Part shown: one piece after another, positions 1-8,516 of the stretch
How positions within the stretch are numbered: the stretch's first letter is position 1
Layout: every line of letters begins with the position of its first letter
Source: Pricia antarctica
Lineage (GTDB): Bacteria; Bacteroidota; Bacteroidia; Flavobacteriales; Flavobacteriaceae
Direction of reading: 5' to 3'
Assembly: GCA_011050085.1 (NCBI GenBank)
Contig: DRGL01000069.1
Span: 1-64,000 of the forward strand
DNA length: 64,000 bases
Notes under the pieces: generated by a model
Database searches by the model: none
Seen by the model: the letters and a program-made list of their open reading frames with translations, nothing else
Told to the model about the DNA's origin: nothing
Made by a program: the position numbers and the translations under genes

Positions 1-272
1 CACCCATTGATACTATGGCTTATCAAGCTGCCTCAAAAGCCTATGAGACTACCTTCGGCATAAAACCCGTACCCCAACGTAGCGGTGGCAGTATACCTAT
101 CGTATCGCTGTTCGAGAAAGAATTGGAGAGTAAGACCATTTTGATGGGCTTCGGTCTCGATAGCGATGCCATACATTCCCCAAACGAGCATTTTGGAGTG
201 TGGAACTATTTAAAAGGCATAGAGACCATACCCTATTTTTATCGGTTTTTTACTGATATGAAAAGCAGCTAA
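1..272 (+). CDS. M20 family dipeptidase, C-terminal end (partial)
   Basis: The reading frame is open to the left edge, so only the last ~90 residues are present. The fragment has the conserved end of the M20 zinc metallopeptidase/dipeptidase family: R-x-G-G-S-I-P-I-V, then G-F-G and the H-S-P-N-E motif, which carries a metal-binding histidine, followed by a Y-x-K-G-I-x-x helix. Members hydrolyse dipeptides or acyl-amino acids with a two-zinc centre in the cytoplasm. The gene ends 9 bp before the convergent phnA stop. The dipeptidase subtype cannot be told from the fragment. Confidence 0.85.
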   Translation, partial: PIDTMAYQAASKAYETTFGIKPVPQRSGGSIPIVSLFEKELESKTILMGFGLDSDAIHSPNEHFGVWNYLKGIETIPYFYRFFTDMKSS

Positions 273-281
273 CTTTCAGAA

Positions 282-860
282 TTAGGTTTTCTTGACGAAT
301 TCAGTAATCAACACGATTTGCTGTCCATCGACCTTACCTTCAATGTAAGTTGCGTTGTCTGGATCCAGTGAAATCCGCCGTACCGCAGTGCCTTGTTTGG
401 CAATCATACTAGAACCCTTAACTTTTAAGTCCTTTATTAGAACAACATTATCGCCGGCTTCTAGAATCACGCCATTTACATCGCGATGGATAAGTTTCTC
501 GTTTTCTTCCAATACTTCATCGGTAGCCTTCGCCCATTCTAGGGTGTCTTCTTCAAGATACATCATATCTAAAAGATCTTTAGGCCAGCCTTCGTGCCTT
601 AAACGTGAGAGCATACGCCATACCACTACTTTAACGGGCTTATGTTCGCTCCACATACTTTCGTTCAAGCAACGCCAATGATTCGGCTCCACGCTATCGG
701 AATCTTCAATTTGACCAATGCAGGTATCGCAAGCTAGAATAGATGTATCAATGCCTCGTGAGGAAACGGGCGGTACCTCATAAAGATTAAGATTATCAGG
801 CGAACGGCAAAGTTCGCACACTGCTCCGCTGCGTTTACGTAATTGGGCTAAGACATTCAT
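282..860 (-). CDS. phnA: PhnA domain protein with N-terminal zinc ribbon
   Basis: 192 residues. The N-terminal half has a four-cysteine zinc ribbon (C15-x2-C18 and C44-x2-C47). The C-terminal ~70 residues are a classic PhnA domain: D-x-N-G, G-D-x-V-x-L-I-K-D-L-K-V-K-G-S-S, K-x-G-T and a final F-V-K-K. Despite its name the family is not needed for phosphonate breakdown in most bacteria. Some PhnA relatives are reported as phosphonoacetate hydrolases, but those are a different family, so the function is open. It is monocistronic between an M20 gene and a small membrane protein gene. A TAnnTTTG-like box on the minus strand (CAAACTTA at 883-890) lies upstream, but no good -33 box accompanies it. 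Confidence 0.85.
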   Translation of the reverse strand: MNVLAQLRKRSGAVCELCRSPDNLNLYEVPPVSSRGIDTSILACDTCIGQIEDSDSVEPNHWRCLNESMWSEHKPVKVVVWRMLSRLRHEGWPKDLLDMMYLEEDTLEWAKATDEVLEENEKLIHRDVNGVILEAGDNVVLIKDLKVKGSSMIAKQGTAVRRISLDPDNATYIEGKVDGQQIVLITEFVKKT

Positions 861-1001
861 GTATCCATATTAGGGTTAACTACAAACTTATACCATTTTC
901 TCATGAGTACAGTAGGTTTGCCAAAAATCAAGTGTCGAACGTTTTAAAAAACAATTTTACAAATCATTTTTATTTTGTAACTTTTCTTAAATAATACAGT
1001 G

Positions 1002-1304
1002 ATGAGCGGACATATCTTTGACATGGTCAACCGAATCGCACAGAACAAGACTTCCAAAAGGAAAAAGTTTAAAGGCGACAACCGAGAGAATATCTATTCA
1101 GAAAATAACGGAATCATTACCGAATACACCTTTCCGAAGGTTTCAGAATCATCTATGGATCACATAAAACAGGTCATACAAGAAGAAGCAAAGTCCGAAA
1201 GCCGTAAATCTATTTATTATTTTATTATCTCAATTCTAATTTCTGCAGTAGTAATCTGGGCTTTCATTTCCTTTTACGACATTGGTAAATATCCGCTGTA
1301 TTAA
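1002..1304 (+). CDS. Small single-pass membrane protein, unknown function
   Basis: 100 residues from ATG 1002; a GTG three bases upstream is an alternative start. The first ~70 residues are polar and highly charged, with a K/R-rich stretch (TSKRKKFKG) and an acidic helix. Residues ~72-92 form one hydrophobic membrane span (YYFIISILISAVVIWAFISF) near the C-terminus. This gives a tail-anchored-like layout with the N-terminal part probably cytoplasmic. I do not recognise a family. It stands alone, 160 bp before the BlaI operator. The length, the clean transmembrane helix and the ATG support a real gene. Confidence 0.7.
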   Translation: MSGHIFDMVNRIAQNKTSKRKKFKGDNRENIYSENNGIITEYTFPKVSESSMDHIKQVIQEEAKSESRKSIYYFIISILISAVVIWAFISFYDIGKYPLY

Positions 1305-1395
1305 CGCCAGCTTTGTTTTAAAACTATTTGACTTTACTAATTTTTAATGCACCGGAGGCCGTCCCTGTGAACTCGCCTTGGATTTTAACACCTAA

Positions 1396-1451
1396 TAATT
1401 ACTCTACAGTTGTAGAATCCAAATAATTGTTCTATGTTTGTAGAGTAATTA
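1396..1451 (+). promoter_or_regulatory. BlaI-type operator overlapping a flavobacterial promoter
   Basis: A perfect 13-bp inverted repeat (TAATTACTCTACA at 1396-1408, its complement at 1439-1451) frames two smaller dyads: CTACAGTTGTAG (1404-1415) and CTATGTTTGTAG (1432-1443), with centres 28 bp apart. The TACA-nn-TGTA core matches the known BlaI/MecI operator pattern. The same bases contain a Bacteroidetes promoter: TTG at 1410-1412, 20 bp, then TATGTTTG at 1433-1440 (TAnnTTTG). Each dyad therefore covers one promoter element, and the blaI-like start lies at 1465. I infer autorepression of the blaI/M56 operon. Confidence 0.7.
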
Positions 1452-1464
1452 AAAGGATGTTTAT

Positions 1465-1830
1465 ATGTCGTTATCCAAATCGGAAGAAGAGTTGATGAAT
1501 ATTTTGTGGAAGCTCAAAAAAGCCTTCCTAAAAGATTTGCTAGAGATTTACCCTGAACCAAGACCCGCAACTACAACCTTGGCCACACTTTTAAAACGGA
1601 TGGCGGACAAAGGTTTTGTTGCTTATACTTCTCAAGGGCGCTCTCGAGAATATTATCCGCTGATAAAAAAGAAGGCCTATTTCTCGAAACAAGTCAATTC
1701 GTTAATCAAAAATTTCTTCAATGATAGTCCCGGTCAATTCGCATCATTTTTTACACAAGAGACTAATCTTAGTAAATCGGAACTTGAGGATTTGAAAAAA
1801 CTGATTGACAACGAAATTAAAAAAAGATAG
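1465..1830 (+). CDS. BlaI/MecI/CopY family transcriptional repressor
   Basis: 121 residues, the family's normal length. The N-terminal winged helix begins K-S-E-E-E-L-M-N-I-L-W and continues through the recognition region (TTTLATLLKRMADKGF) and the wing (G-R-S-R-E-Y-Y-P-L). The C-terminal ~45 residues form the dimerisation helices. Family members bind TACA/TGTA operators as dimers and are inactivated by cleavage when a membrane M56 protease is triggered. The partner protease starts 2 bp after this stop, so the two are surely co-transcribed. The operator at 1396-1451 fits self-control. The inducing signal is probably not a beta-lactam, because the partner lacks a penicillin sensor domain. Confidence 0.92.
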   Translation: MSLSKSEEELMNILWKLKKAFLKDLLEIYPEPRPATTTLATLLKRMADKGFVAYTSQGRSREYYPLIKKKAYFSKQVNSLIKNFFNDSPGQFASFFTQETNLSKSELEDLKKLIDNEIKKR

Positions 1831-1832
1831 CT

Positions 1833-4553
1833 ATGATAGTTTTCATACTTAAATCGAGTGCCTGCCTGGCCATCTTTTTAATGTTTTACAAGTTGCTGTT
1901 GGAAAATGAGCGAATGCATAGCTTTAAGCGATTTTATTTACTGGCGGTATTGGTAATTTCATTGGCAATTCCCTTTATTACATTCTTCAAGGTGGTCGAA
2001 GAAATGCCAGACTCCATTCCATCTGTAAGCGTACCGCTGGAAAATAATAGTACAGATCTCTCAATGACAGGTTACAAAGCAACTGCCTCACCCATGGGTA
2101 GTGAAACCGAAACCAATTACTGGCCCGTCGTACTTTGGATAATCTACGGAATCGGCGTAGTGCTTTTCTCCCTAAAATTCCTGATTAACTTGTGGAAAAT
2201 AGCAGTAAACGTTCGAATCAATCCCAAATTAAAAATTGATAAGGTAATCTATGTATTGCTTCGGGATGCCATTGTCCCCCACACCTTTTTTCGCTACATT
2301 TTTCTACATCGCGCCACATTCGAGGTTAACGGTATTCCTAAGGACGTTTTGATACACGAAGCTACCCACGCCCGACAAAAACATAGTTTAGATATTCTGT
2401 TCGTAGAAGTATTGCAAATCGTTTTCTGGTTTAACCCTTTATTTCATTTTGCTAAAAAAACAATCAAGCTTAACCATGAATTTCTAGCCGACGAGTCAGT
2501 TCTAAACCAAGGTTCAGCCACATCCGATTATCAAAATACACTTTTAGCCTTTGCCTCATCAGCATCGTACAAAAACCACCTGCCGTCGATGGCCAATGCC
2601 ATCAATTATTCATCGTATTCATCAATCAAAAAACGTTTTAAAATCATGAAAACACGAACCTCGAAAAAGTCGATTTTAATGAGGAGCCTTTTATTGCTGC
2701 CTTTATTAGCAATTCTACTTTACGGCTTTACCAAAACTAAAATAGTAACCTTGGAAAAAAAACGGACTGGGGAAAGTGGATTAAAGCTGGAAGAAGGTCT
2801 AACAAACCCTAAAAGTAATCCAAATTCAAATACCGAAAACACTTCGAATCGAAGCGTTGAACTAGCTGGCCTAATTTTGGACTCAGAAACTTTGAAACCT
2901 ATTGAAAATGTTGAAATTTATAGCTCAAATGGTAAGATACTCTCAAAAACAGACCCCCGCGGTTACTACAGGATTCAATTTGATGAGTTGGGCCAAGGTG
3001 AAATAAAGTTTGAATTTTCGTTGCACAAAGATGGCTATAAAACCCTTGAGCAGCGAGAACATTGGGGCAATCTCAAGGGCAAAATAGCCTTTACAAATTA
3101 TTATGGCCTACAAAAAAAAGAATCCAAAACACCGGAATTTTCTCAATATGAGCCTTCTATTCGCAATCTTTCCTACAGCTCCGTTCTTGATAATTTTCAT
3201 TTGGTAAAAACGAGTTTTGAATTTGATAAAAAAATTGATGAGGCAAAAAAAGGCAATCAACATATTCTTTTTGAAATAGATAATACACTCTACTTGGTAA
3301 ACAATACGGGATTGATCCAAATAAATTCAAGAGACGATTTAATTTCGATTAACGATGACCGAATTGTCAACGCTTCTGAAATAAATGGTTCGATAGAGCG
3401 GAAAAATGTAACCGGAATGACCCCGTTGGATATCCATAGTGTTCAATACGCTATTTACACCATTCCTGTTGATCACATTGTTACGCCTCTGCAAGGAGCA
3501 ACCCAAAAACAACTTACGGAGTACAAAACCTTGGCCAAAAAATACAACACACAGCCCAAGGAGACAAGGGTAATTCCTTCCAAAGATTTACAAAGCTTGG
3601 AATTGATCTACAGAAAAATGTCGGAAGAGCAAAAAGCGGAGGCCGAACCCTTTCCCGAATGTCCCGACCCTAATACAACTGATCAGGAAGGCGCAACCAC
3701 AAAACAAATCGGCGAATACAATAAATTGGCAAAAACCTATAATACCAAGTTGGCCAACAAAGGAAACATCCGTATTAAAAAATTCGAAGTCGACCGCTTG
3801 AACTATCTATATGGCTTGATGACCGAAAATCAGCGCACAAAAGCGGAAGCTTTTCCCGATTTCCCAAAGCCTCCAGCACCTGCTGTTCCGCCTTCTCCGC
3901 CCAATTCACCCGACAAGAGTGAAAAAGAGGCTGCGGAAGAAATCTTAGCCTATATTATTTCCAATCAAGATCCTGGCGACTACGGTTATATTGGAACAAA
4001 TCCGGTGAGTTCTCGCAAACAATTTATTACCCCTAAACCGAAAAATACATTTTATGTAAAAAAGGATTACTCAATGATTCGAACCATAAATGAAGTTAAA
4101 AGCAAGAACGAGGTAACCCAAGAAAGTAAATCGGTAGAACGCCCGCTAAAAACTATCCCATACTGGAATATTGCCATAGATAATGATGCAAAAATCTATC
4201 TAGATGGAAAAGAAATCCTCTATGCCGAAATGAAGAGGATGGAATTAGAAGGTACCATTACCAATGTGAACCTCATCAAAGAGGATAAAGGAAGCTTTTC
4301 TATTGTCCTGAATGATTTAAACCTTCGACCTAATGCACCACCAAGTCCAACAACTCCAAAAACGCCTTTGGACTTTATTAAATTAATGACTGAAAAAAAT
4401 GCGCGTTTCTACTATAAAAATGAAGAAATCAGTTCCAAAAAATCCATTGAACTGGTGAAAGAGAATCCCAACATTTCAATTGATGCTGAAGGTGAAAGTG
4501 GCAGTAACCCCGTAATTACATTATCTAGCGAACCTATAAAAATAGAAGACTAG
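1833..4553 (+). CDS. M56 (BlaR1-like) membrane metallopeptidase with long periplasmic extension
   Basis: 906 residues. Membrane spans lie near 3-20, 35-53 and 97-120, with a hydrophobic stretch at ~188-206 and a fourth span near 285-300. The gluzincin motif HEATH (175-179) and Glu216 in NHEFLADE form the zinc site, so the protease should be active. After the last span comes a carboxypeptidase-regulatory-like beta domain (~345-410). A module G-A-T-x-x-Q-x-x-E-Y-x-x-L-A-K-x-Y-N ending in EAFPDFP/EPFPECP then occurs twice (~555-612 and ~620-680), followed by a proline-rich linker and a ~200-residue tail. No penicillin-binding sensor domain is present. It is presumably the protease that relieves the upstream BlaI-type repressor on an envelope signal (inference). 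Confidence 0.88.
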   Translation: MIVFILKSSACLAIFLMFYKLLLENERMHSFKRFYLLAVLVISLAIPFITFFKVVEEMPDSIPSVSVPLENNSTDLSMTGYKATASPMGSETETNYWPVVLWIIYGIGVVLFSLKFLINLWKIAVNVRINPKLKIDKVIYVLLRDAIVPHTFFRYIFLHRATFEVNGIPKDVLIHEATHARQKHSLDILFVEVLQIVFWFNPLFHFAKKTIKLNHEFLADESVLNQGSATSDYQNTLLAFASSASYKNHLPSMANAINYSSYSSIKKRFKIMKTRTSKKSILMRSLLLLPLLAILLYGFTKTKIVTLEKKRTGESGLKLEEGLTNPKSNPNSNTENTSNRSVELAGLILDSETLKPIENVEIYSSNGKILSKTDPRGYYRIQFDELGQGEIKFEFSLHKDGYKTLEQREHWGNLKGKIAFTNYYGLQKKESKTPEFSQYEPSIRNLSYSSVLDNFHLVKTSFEFDKKIDEAKKGNQHILFEIDNTLYLVNNTGLIQINSRDDLISINDDRIVNASEINGSIERKNVTGMTPLDIHSVQYAIYTIPVDHIVTPLQGATQKQLTEYKTLAKKYNTQPKETRVIPSKDLQSLELIYRKMSEEQKAEAEPFPECPDPNTTDQEGATTKQIGEYNKLAKTYNTKLANKGNIRIKKFEVDRLNYLYGLMTENQRTKAEAFPDFPKPPAPAVPPSPPNSPDKSEKEAAEEILAYIISNQDPGDYGYIGTNPVSSRKQFITPKPKNTFYVKKDYSMIRTINEVKSKNEVTQESKSVERPLKTIPYWNIAIDNDAKIYLDGKEILYAEMKRMELEGTITNVNLIKEDKGSFSIVLNDLNLRPNAPPSPTTPKTPLDFIKLMTEKNARFYYKNEEISSKKSIELVKENPNISIDAEGESGSNPVITLSSEPIKIED

Positions 4554-4644
4554 AATTGGGATTAAGATTCACCGATTCAGACAACTAACAATACCTATCC
4601 CTGCTGTAATCTTTTGCAAAAAGATTCTAATTGGTTACTAGAGC

Positions 4645-4680
4645 GCAATTATCGCTAACTTTTCATCTTGCGATAGTTGC
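4645..4680. terminator. Possible bidirectional terminator hairpin
   Basis: The arms GCAATTATCGC (4645-4655) and GCGATAGTTGC (4670-4680) pair over 11 positions with one G-T wobble around a 14-nt loop. It lies between the convergent M56 gene and the lipoprotein gene, where a shared terminator is expected. The downstream bases are only moderately T/A-rich, so the call is tentative. Confidence 0.35.
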
Positions 4681-4699
4681 CATTGTATAAAAATTTAGT

Positions 4700-5170
4700 T
4701 TAATCGCAAGGTAGCTTTGTAATCACATCCAAATAAAAAGATTGAATTTTACGAGTGGTCAGATTGAGTCTTGCAATTCCACTATTTCTTTCAAAATCTT
4801 CGAGAATATCTCCGTTGCAACGTTTTCCATTTCCGTCGGAATCCCACTCTAAAGCCAAATAATAACTAGCGTCGTTAGTATCGTTGATATACTCGATTTT
4901 TTGTGAAGGATTGCTCGGTATATCTATTCTCACCACAAAAGGAATTTGGTCAGTATTGAAAACTTGTTTGGTAATTAAAGAAGCCAACACATCTTGATAA
5001 TTAGGATCGAATCCGTAAATGCTTACCATAAGTTCGGTATTGGCAATTGAAGTATTCTCTGCCCCAGAAAATTCTACCCTTATCGCACTGACGGTATCCT
5101 CCTTATCACATGAGAAAGCAAATAGAGCAAAAGTGACAACACCGAACCATTTGATTTTTTTCATAATCAA
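4700..5170 (-). CDS. Lipoprotein of unknown function
   Basis: 156 residues; the second Met (5164, MKKIKW) is the likelier start. A lipoprotein signal peptide ends at Cys21 (F-A-F-S-C), followed by D-K-E-D, an acidic/lysine run resembling the surface-export signal of Bacteroidetes lipoproteins. The mature ~135 residues are beta-rich with no recognised catalytic motif. The pattern 'beta strand, I-P-F-V-V-R-I, Y-I-N-D, A-L-E-W-D-S-D-G-N-G' loosely recalls the YbaY/immunoglobulin-like lipoproteins, but I would not assign it. It is a single gene, convergent with the M56 gene. Confidence 0.75.
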   Translation of the reverse strand: MIMKKIKWFGVVTFALFAFSCDKEDTVSAIRVEFSGAENTSIANTELMVSIYGFDPNYQDVLASLITKQVFNTDQIPFVVRIDIPSNPSQKIEYINDTNDASYYLALEWDSDGNGKRCNGDILEDFERNSGIARLNLTTRKIQSFYLDVITKLPCD

Positions 5171-5225
5171 CTTTTTCTAAATATGGCAAATACCTATAAA
5201 GGTTGCGTACAAAGGCAAATTTTAC

Positions 5226-6227
5226 TTAGTTCCCCCACATACGGCCCCAAAGAGCCGTAAAAAGCTTTTTGGCATCACGACCTGACTTTTCAGTTTCCTT
5301 AACCTGAAGTTCGTCATTTTTAATAGTCAATTCGTAACTGAAAACGAAGCGGGTTTCATTGGGGTCGAGACTAACTAAACCGAAACGCAGATCATTAAAA
5401 AATAGTATATCCTTGATTTTGGTAATGGCATACCATCCTTCCGCTATTTTGGATAAACGCTTTAGCGTATCGTTTTCTTGCAGCCGACCTAAAAGCTGAT
5501 GGTTTTTTGGGTATACGGTAAATTCGATTTCTTCTGAATCGAAAAATGAATAATTACCGATGAGATACGCATTGCCTGTATCCACATTGGCTGTCCATAA
5601 AATAGTATTGAAGGGCGTTGGTCGGCTATCGATCGCAGTATATTCAATACCTTGAACCTGTAGCGCATCTATAAACTTTTCATGGGCAACACCCTTCAAA
5701 AGTAGGCTGAGCAAAAGGTAGCTAGTACTAATAATCAAACCGGTCTGATTATACCTTAAACGTTTTAAAGAGGAACGATTCTGCCGCATCGCCAAAATAA
5801 GAAACGCCAAGAAAGGAAGCGTATATAAAGGGTCGATTACAAATATATTCTGAAACGCCAAACGTAAATCGAAAGGCCAGAACAGCTGTGTACCCCAAGT
5901 GGTAAATGCGTCTAAAATAGGGTGCGTAAGAAGCCCCCAAAACATCAAGCGTGTCCAATCCAGGAAAGTAGCCGTGCTTTTCCGTTCGATCTTGTGAATC
6001 AAGCCTCCGAAGACCGGAGCGAATAATATGGCGAAAAAAATGGAATGACTGAAGCCCCTATGCCATTCCGTGGCGGTTACGGTATCTACAAAATAACGGG
6101 CCAACACATCCAAATCAGGAATTGTCCCAGCAATAGCTCCATAGAGCATGGCTTTATTACCGACCTTTTTACCCAGTACGGCCTCACCGACCGAAGCACC
6201 CAATACAATTTGCGTTAGTGAATCCAT
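5226..6227 (-). CDS. YdjM-type membrane-bound metal-dependent hydrolase
   Basis: 333 residues. The N-terminal ~170 residues are the YdjM/DUF457 membrane domain: M-D-S-L-T-Q-I-V-L-G-A, P-D-L-D, H-R-G-F-S-H-S and T-H-P-I-L-D-A-F-T-T-W-G-T-Q-L, with the conserved His/Asp residues between hydrophobic helices. Further helices follow at ~135-155 and 165-180. The C-terminal ~130 residues are soluble and beta-rich, probably outside the membrane. E. coli YdjM is a LexA-regulated membrane protein whose biochemistry is poorly known, so 'hydrolase' rests on family annotation. The gene stands alone; I see no LexA-like operator upstream. Confidence 0.85.
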   Translation of the reverse strand: MDSLTQIVLGASVGEAVLGKKVGNKAMLYGAIAGTIPDLDVLARYFVDTVTATEWHRGFSHSIFFAILFAPVFGGLIHKIERKSTATFLDWTRLMFWGLLTHPILDAFTTWGTQLFWPFDLRLAFQNIFVIDPLYTLPFLAFLILAMRQNRSSLKRLRYNQTGLIISTSYLLLSLLLKGVAHEKFIDALQVQGIEYTAIDSRPTPFNTILWTANVDTGNAYLIGNYSFFDSEEIEFTVYPKNHQLLGRLQENDTLKRLSKIAEGWYAITKIKDILFFNDLRFGLVSLDPNETRFVFSYELTIKNDELQVKETEKSGRDAKKLFTALWGRMWGN

Positions 6228-6421
6228 ATAAAAGGCTTAATTTAATATACTATCCAACGGTGCGTTTGATAGTTTTTCGCAGATTTAAAATCCAAAACCT
6301 AGATTTTGGACCTTAAAAATACTTCTTAAAATTCGCCTCAAAATAGGGTTGCCGAAACCTATTACCTTAATTTCAACCTCCCAAGATAAAAGGCGATGAT
6401 CATAGCCATTACGTAGCCATC

Positions 6422-8194
6422 TCAATCCACAATTTCCATTTTTTTAAGTAAAAAGGATGCGTTCATGTTCTGGCAGATACCCGTCTTGAAGGTGTAGTCG
6501 AAATGGAGTTCATTGTCGATAATCTCAGCATCAAAATAATGATTTTCGATTTGCGGTAGTGCTTTGGCAACCTCGCACAGACTTAAATCGTGGGTGGCAA
6601 TAATACCGGTGGATTTAGATGCTACCAAGCGCTCGACGAATTTTCGGCTTCCCTTTGCCTTATCGGTGCTGTTGGTACCTTTTAATATTTCATCTAAAAC
6701 GATGAAGTAGGTATCCTTTTGCACTTCATCTACAATAAATTTCAATCGTTTTAACTCTGAGAAAAAATAGGACTCGTCGTCGCTTAGCGAATCCGTAGTC
6801 CGCATACTCGTAATTAATTTTATTGGTGAATACTGCACATTCGATGCACAAACCGGAAGTCCGACGTTGGCCATGACAATTTGAAGCGACACCGTTCTCA
6901 AAAAAGTACTTTTACCGGCCATGTTAGCCCCGGTGATAATAAAAAATTGTTCATCGTCAATTTCAAAATCGTTCAGCACACTTTTTTCTTCTGGAACTAA
7001 AGGATGCCCTGCGCCTTTGGACTGTAGCACTATCCGTCCCTCTTGCAAACTAGGATATGTATAAAAAGGATGATTGAACGCAAAGTTGCCCATACTATTG
7101 AAGGCATCAAAAAAGGCGATAGTTTCGAACCATTTTTCTACCGAATCTCCGTATTTGAGAATCCAATTTTCTACTTGAAAACTATGGGATAGGGTGCGCA
7201 GAAAAAAACCATTGGCAAAAAAAAGGTATAAAATGTTGCCGTTTTTGTCAAGACTATTCAACTGGTCAGCGAACTTCTTAATGATACTTGACGTCTTTTC
7301 GGATTGACCCACTACGGCAAATTTCCATGTTTTTAAATACTCAGATTCAAATTTGGTCTCTTCAATACTGGTCAACAATTTATTGTACTGCTGAAAGGTA
7401 CTACGTGCTTTTGAAGCTTCGGTGGTCAAACCACTTATCTTACTGAAATATCTGCCGGTTATCCCTAAACCTATTACCAGATTTAAAATTAAAAGGGAAA
7501 CGGGTATGACATCTGTAAAGTACAGTACGAAGGCAATTAAGGAAACACCAGAAAATATCCATGGTAATACGCGCATAAATCTAGGTAAGAACGGCGAATA
7601 TCCACCCAGCCATCTCACAATATTTTCAGAACTGGTTTCGGCCTTGGTCAACGAGCCGATAGCAGAAAAGTTCTGTCGCCAGTCGGGCATCTGGGCGAGT
7701 TCTTTGATAGCATCCTGTTTTAGGGCTATATTATCTATTGAATTTTCCTTAAGTAATCCAGCAAAGGTTTCACTACCCTGTTGCAATACCGTTCGATTGG
7801 TGTACTGATACAAAGAACCCCGTCCGAAGAGATCGATATCTTGACTGAAATAGTGCAAGGGATCTTTATAGGCATCGCCATCTGGAAGGTCATAAAAATC
7901 ACGATTTAGAACTTTGATTTCGGTCTCGTTAATAGCAATCAATGCCTTTAGCTTATCTCGTTTGTATTGTAAATCGGTATGTCTAGAAACCAGAAGTAAA
8001 AAAACAACAATAGTCAGAATTACAATGGCCAATACCCATTTCGTATCTCCAAAAACCATAAACACCGCCAATCCCGAGGCGCAAAAAACAGCTAAACGAA
8101 CCATACTAGAAGCAAAAAGCCGATTTTTTACCCGTGAAAGTTCTTCCGAGTTTTTTTGGATTTGATTTTGATAAAAGGAAAACTGGTCCTGCAT
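6422..8194 (-). CDS. Membrane-anchored MutS-like ATPase
   Basis: 590 residues. Two hydrophobic hairpins (~30-68 and ~205-250) predict four membrane helices. The C-terminal ~190 residues are a MutS domain V ATPase: Walker A G-A-N-M-A-G-K-S-T (~420-428), the signature R-T-T-D-S-L-S-D-D-E-S-Y-F-F-S-E-L, Walker B F-I-V-L-D-E-I-L-K-G-T-N-S and the H-loop A-T-H-D-L. The mismatch-binding domains I-III of MutS and the Smr domain of MutS2 are absent, so classical mismatch repair is unlikely. Homologues occur widely in Bacteroidetes as 'MutS-related protein'; their role is unknown to me. It lies alone between the YdjM-like and MmcQ genes. Confidence 0.85.
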   Translation of the reverse strand: MQDQFSFYQNQIQKNSEELSRVKNRLFASSMVRLAVFCASGLAVFMVFGDTKWVLAIVILTIVVFLLLVSRHTDLQYKRDKLKALIAINETEIKVLNRDFYDLPDGDAYKDPLHYFSQDIDLFGRGSLYQYTNRTVLQQGSETFAGLLKENSIDNIALKQDAIKELAQMPDWRQNFSAIGSLTKAETSSENIVRWLGGYSPFLPRFMRVLPWIFSGVSLIAFVLYFTDVIPVSLLILNLVIGLGITGRYFSKISGLTTEASKARSTFQQYNKLLTSIEETKFESEYLKTWKFAVVGQSEKTSSIIKKFADQLNSLDKNGNILYLFFANGFFLRTLSHSFQVENWILKYGDSVEKWFETIAFFDAFNSMGNFAFNHPFYTYPSLQEGRIVLQSKGAGHPLVPEEKSVLNDFEIDDEQFFIITGANMAGKSTFLRTVSLQIVMANVGLPVCASNVQYSPIKLITSMRTTDSLSDDESYFFSELKRLKFIVDEVQKDTYFIVLDEILKGTNSTDKAKGSRKFVERLVASKSTGIIATHDLSLCEVAKALPQIENHYFDAEIIDNELHFDYTFKTGICQNMNASFLLKKMEIVD

Positions 8195-8516
8195 GAAATA
8201 TCTACTGTTTTAAAAAATTATATTACCATTCGATTTGAGATCCCAGTAAATTGTTTTGGATAAAGTACAATACATATCGTTCATCACATTGAGCAAATAT
8301 ACCGCCCAAATAGTCACTCTCATTTTAATGAAAATTCGCAACTATAGTCTCAGCAGTACTAAAATTGCTTTAGAGATTCCACCTATTTACTATCATTAAC
8401 CATATGCAAGAAAAAATATAAAAAATATTCAATAGCGAAATCTTATGCCTTGGTTTCCCCGGAAAGTAATCCCAAAAATTATAACTGAAACAATGAGGTT
8501 GGTTCTTTTATCCCTA
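8195..8516. other. Intergenic, 322 bp, no gene seen
   Basis: AT-rich spacer between two leftward genes. A minus-strand TAnnTTTG box (CAAATATA on the plus strand, 8294-8301) lies about 100 bp before the MutS-like start and may be its -7 element. No matching -33 TTG is found at the usual distance. No open frame or strong hairpin was seen. Confidence 0.4.

Noticed and set aside
1833-4553. Beta-lactam resistance (BlaR1) function
   Set aside because: The zinc protease domain is present, but no penicillin-binding sensor domain and no beta-lactamase gene are seen.
6422-8194. Canonical MutS or MutS2
   Set aside because: Lacks mismatch-binding and Smr domains and has membrane helices.
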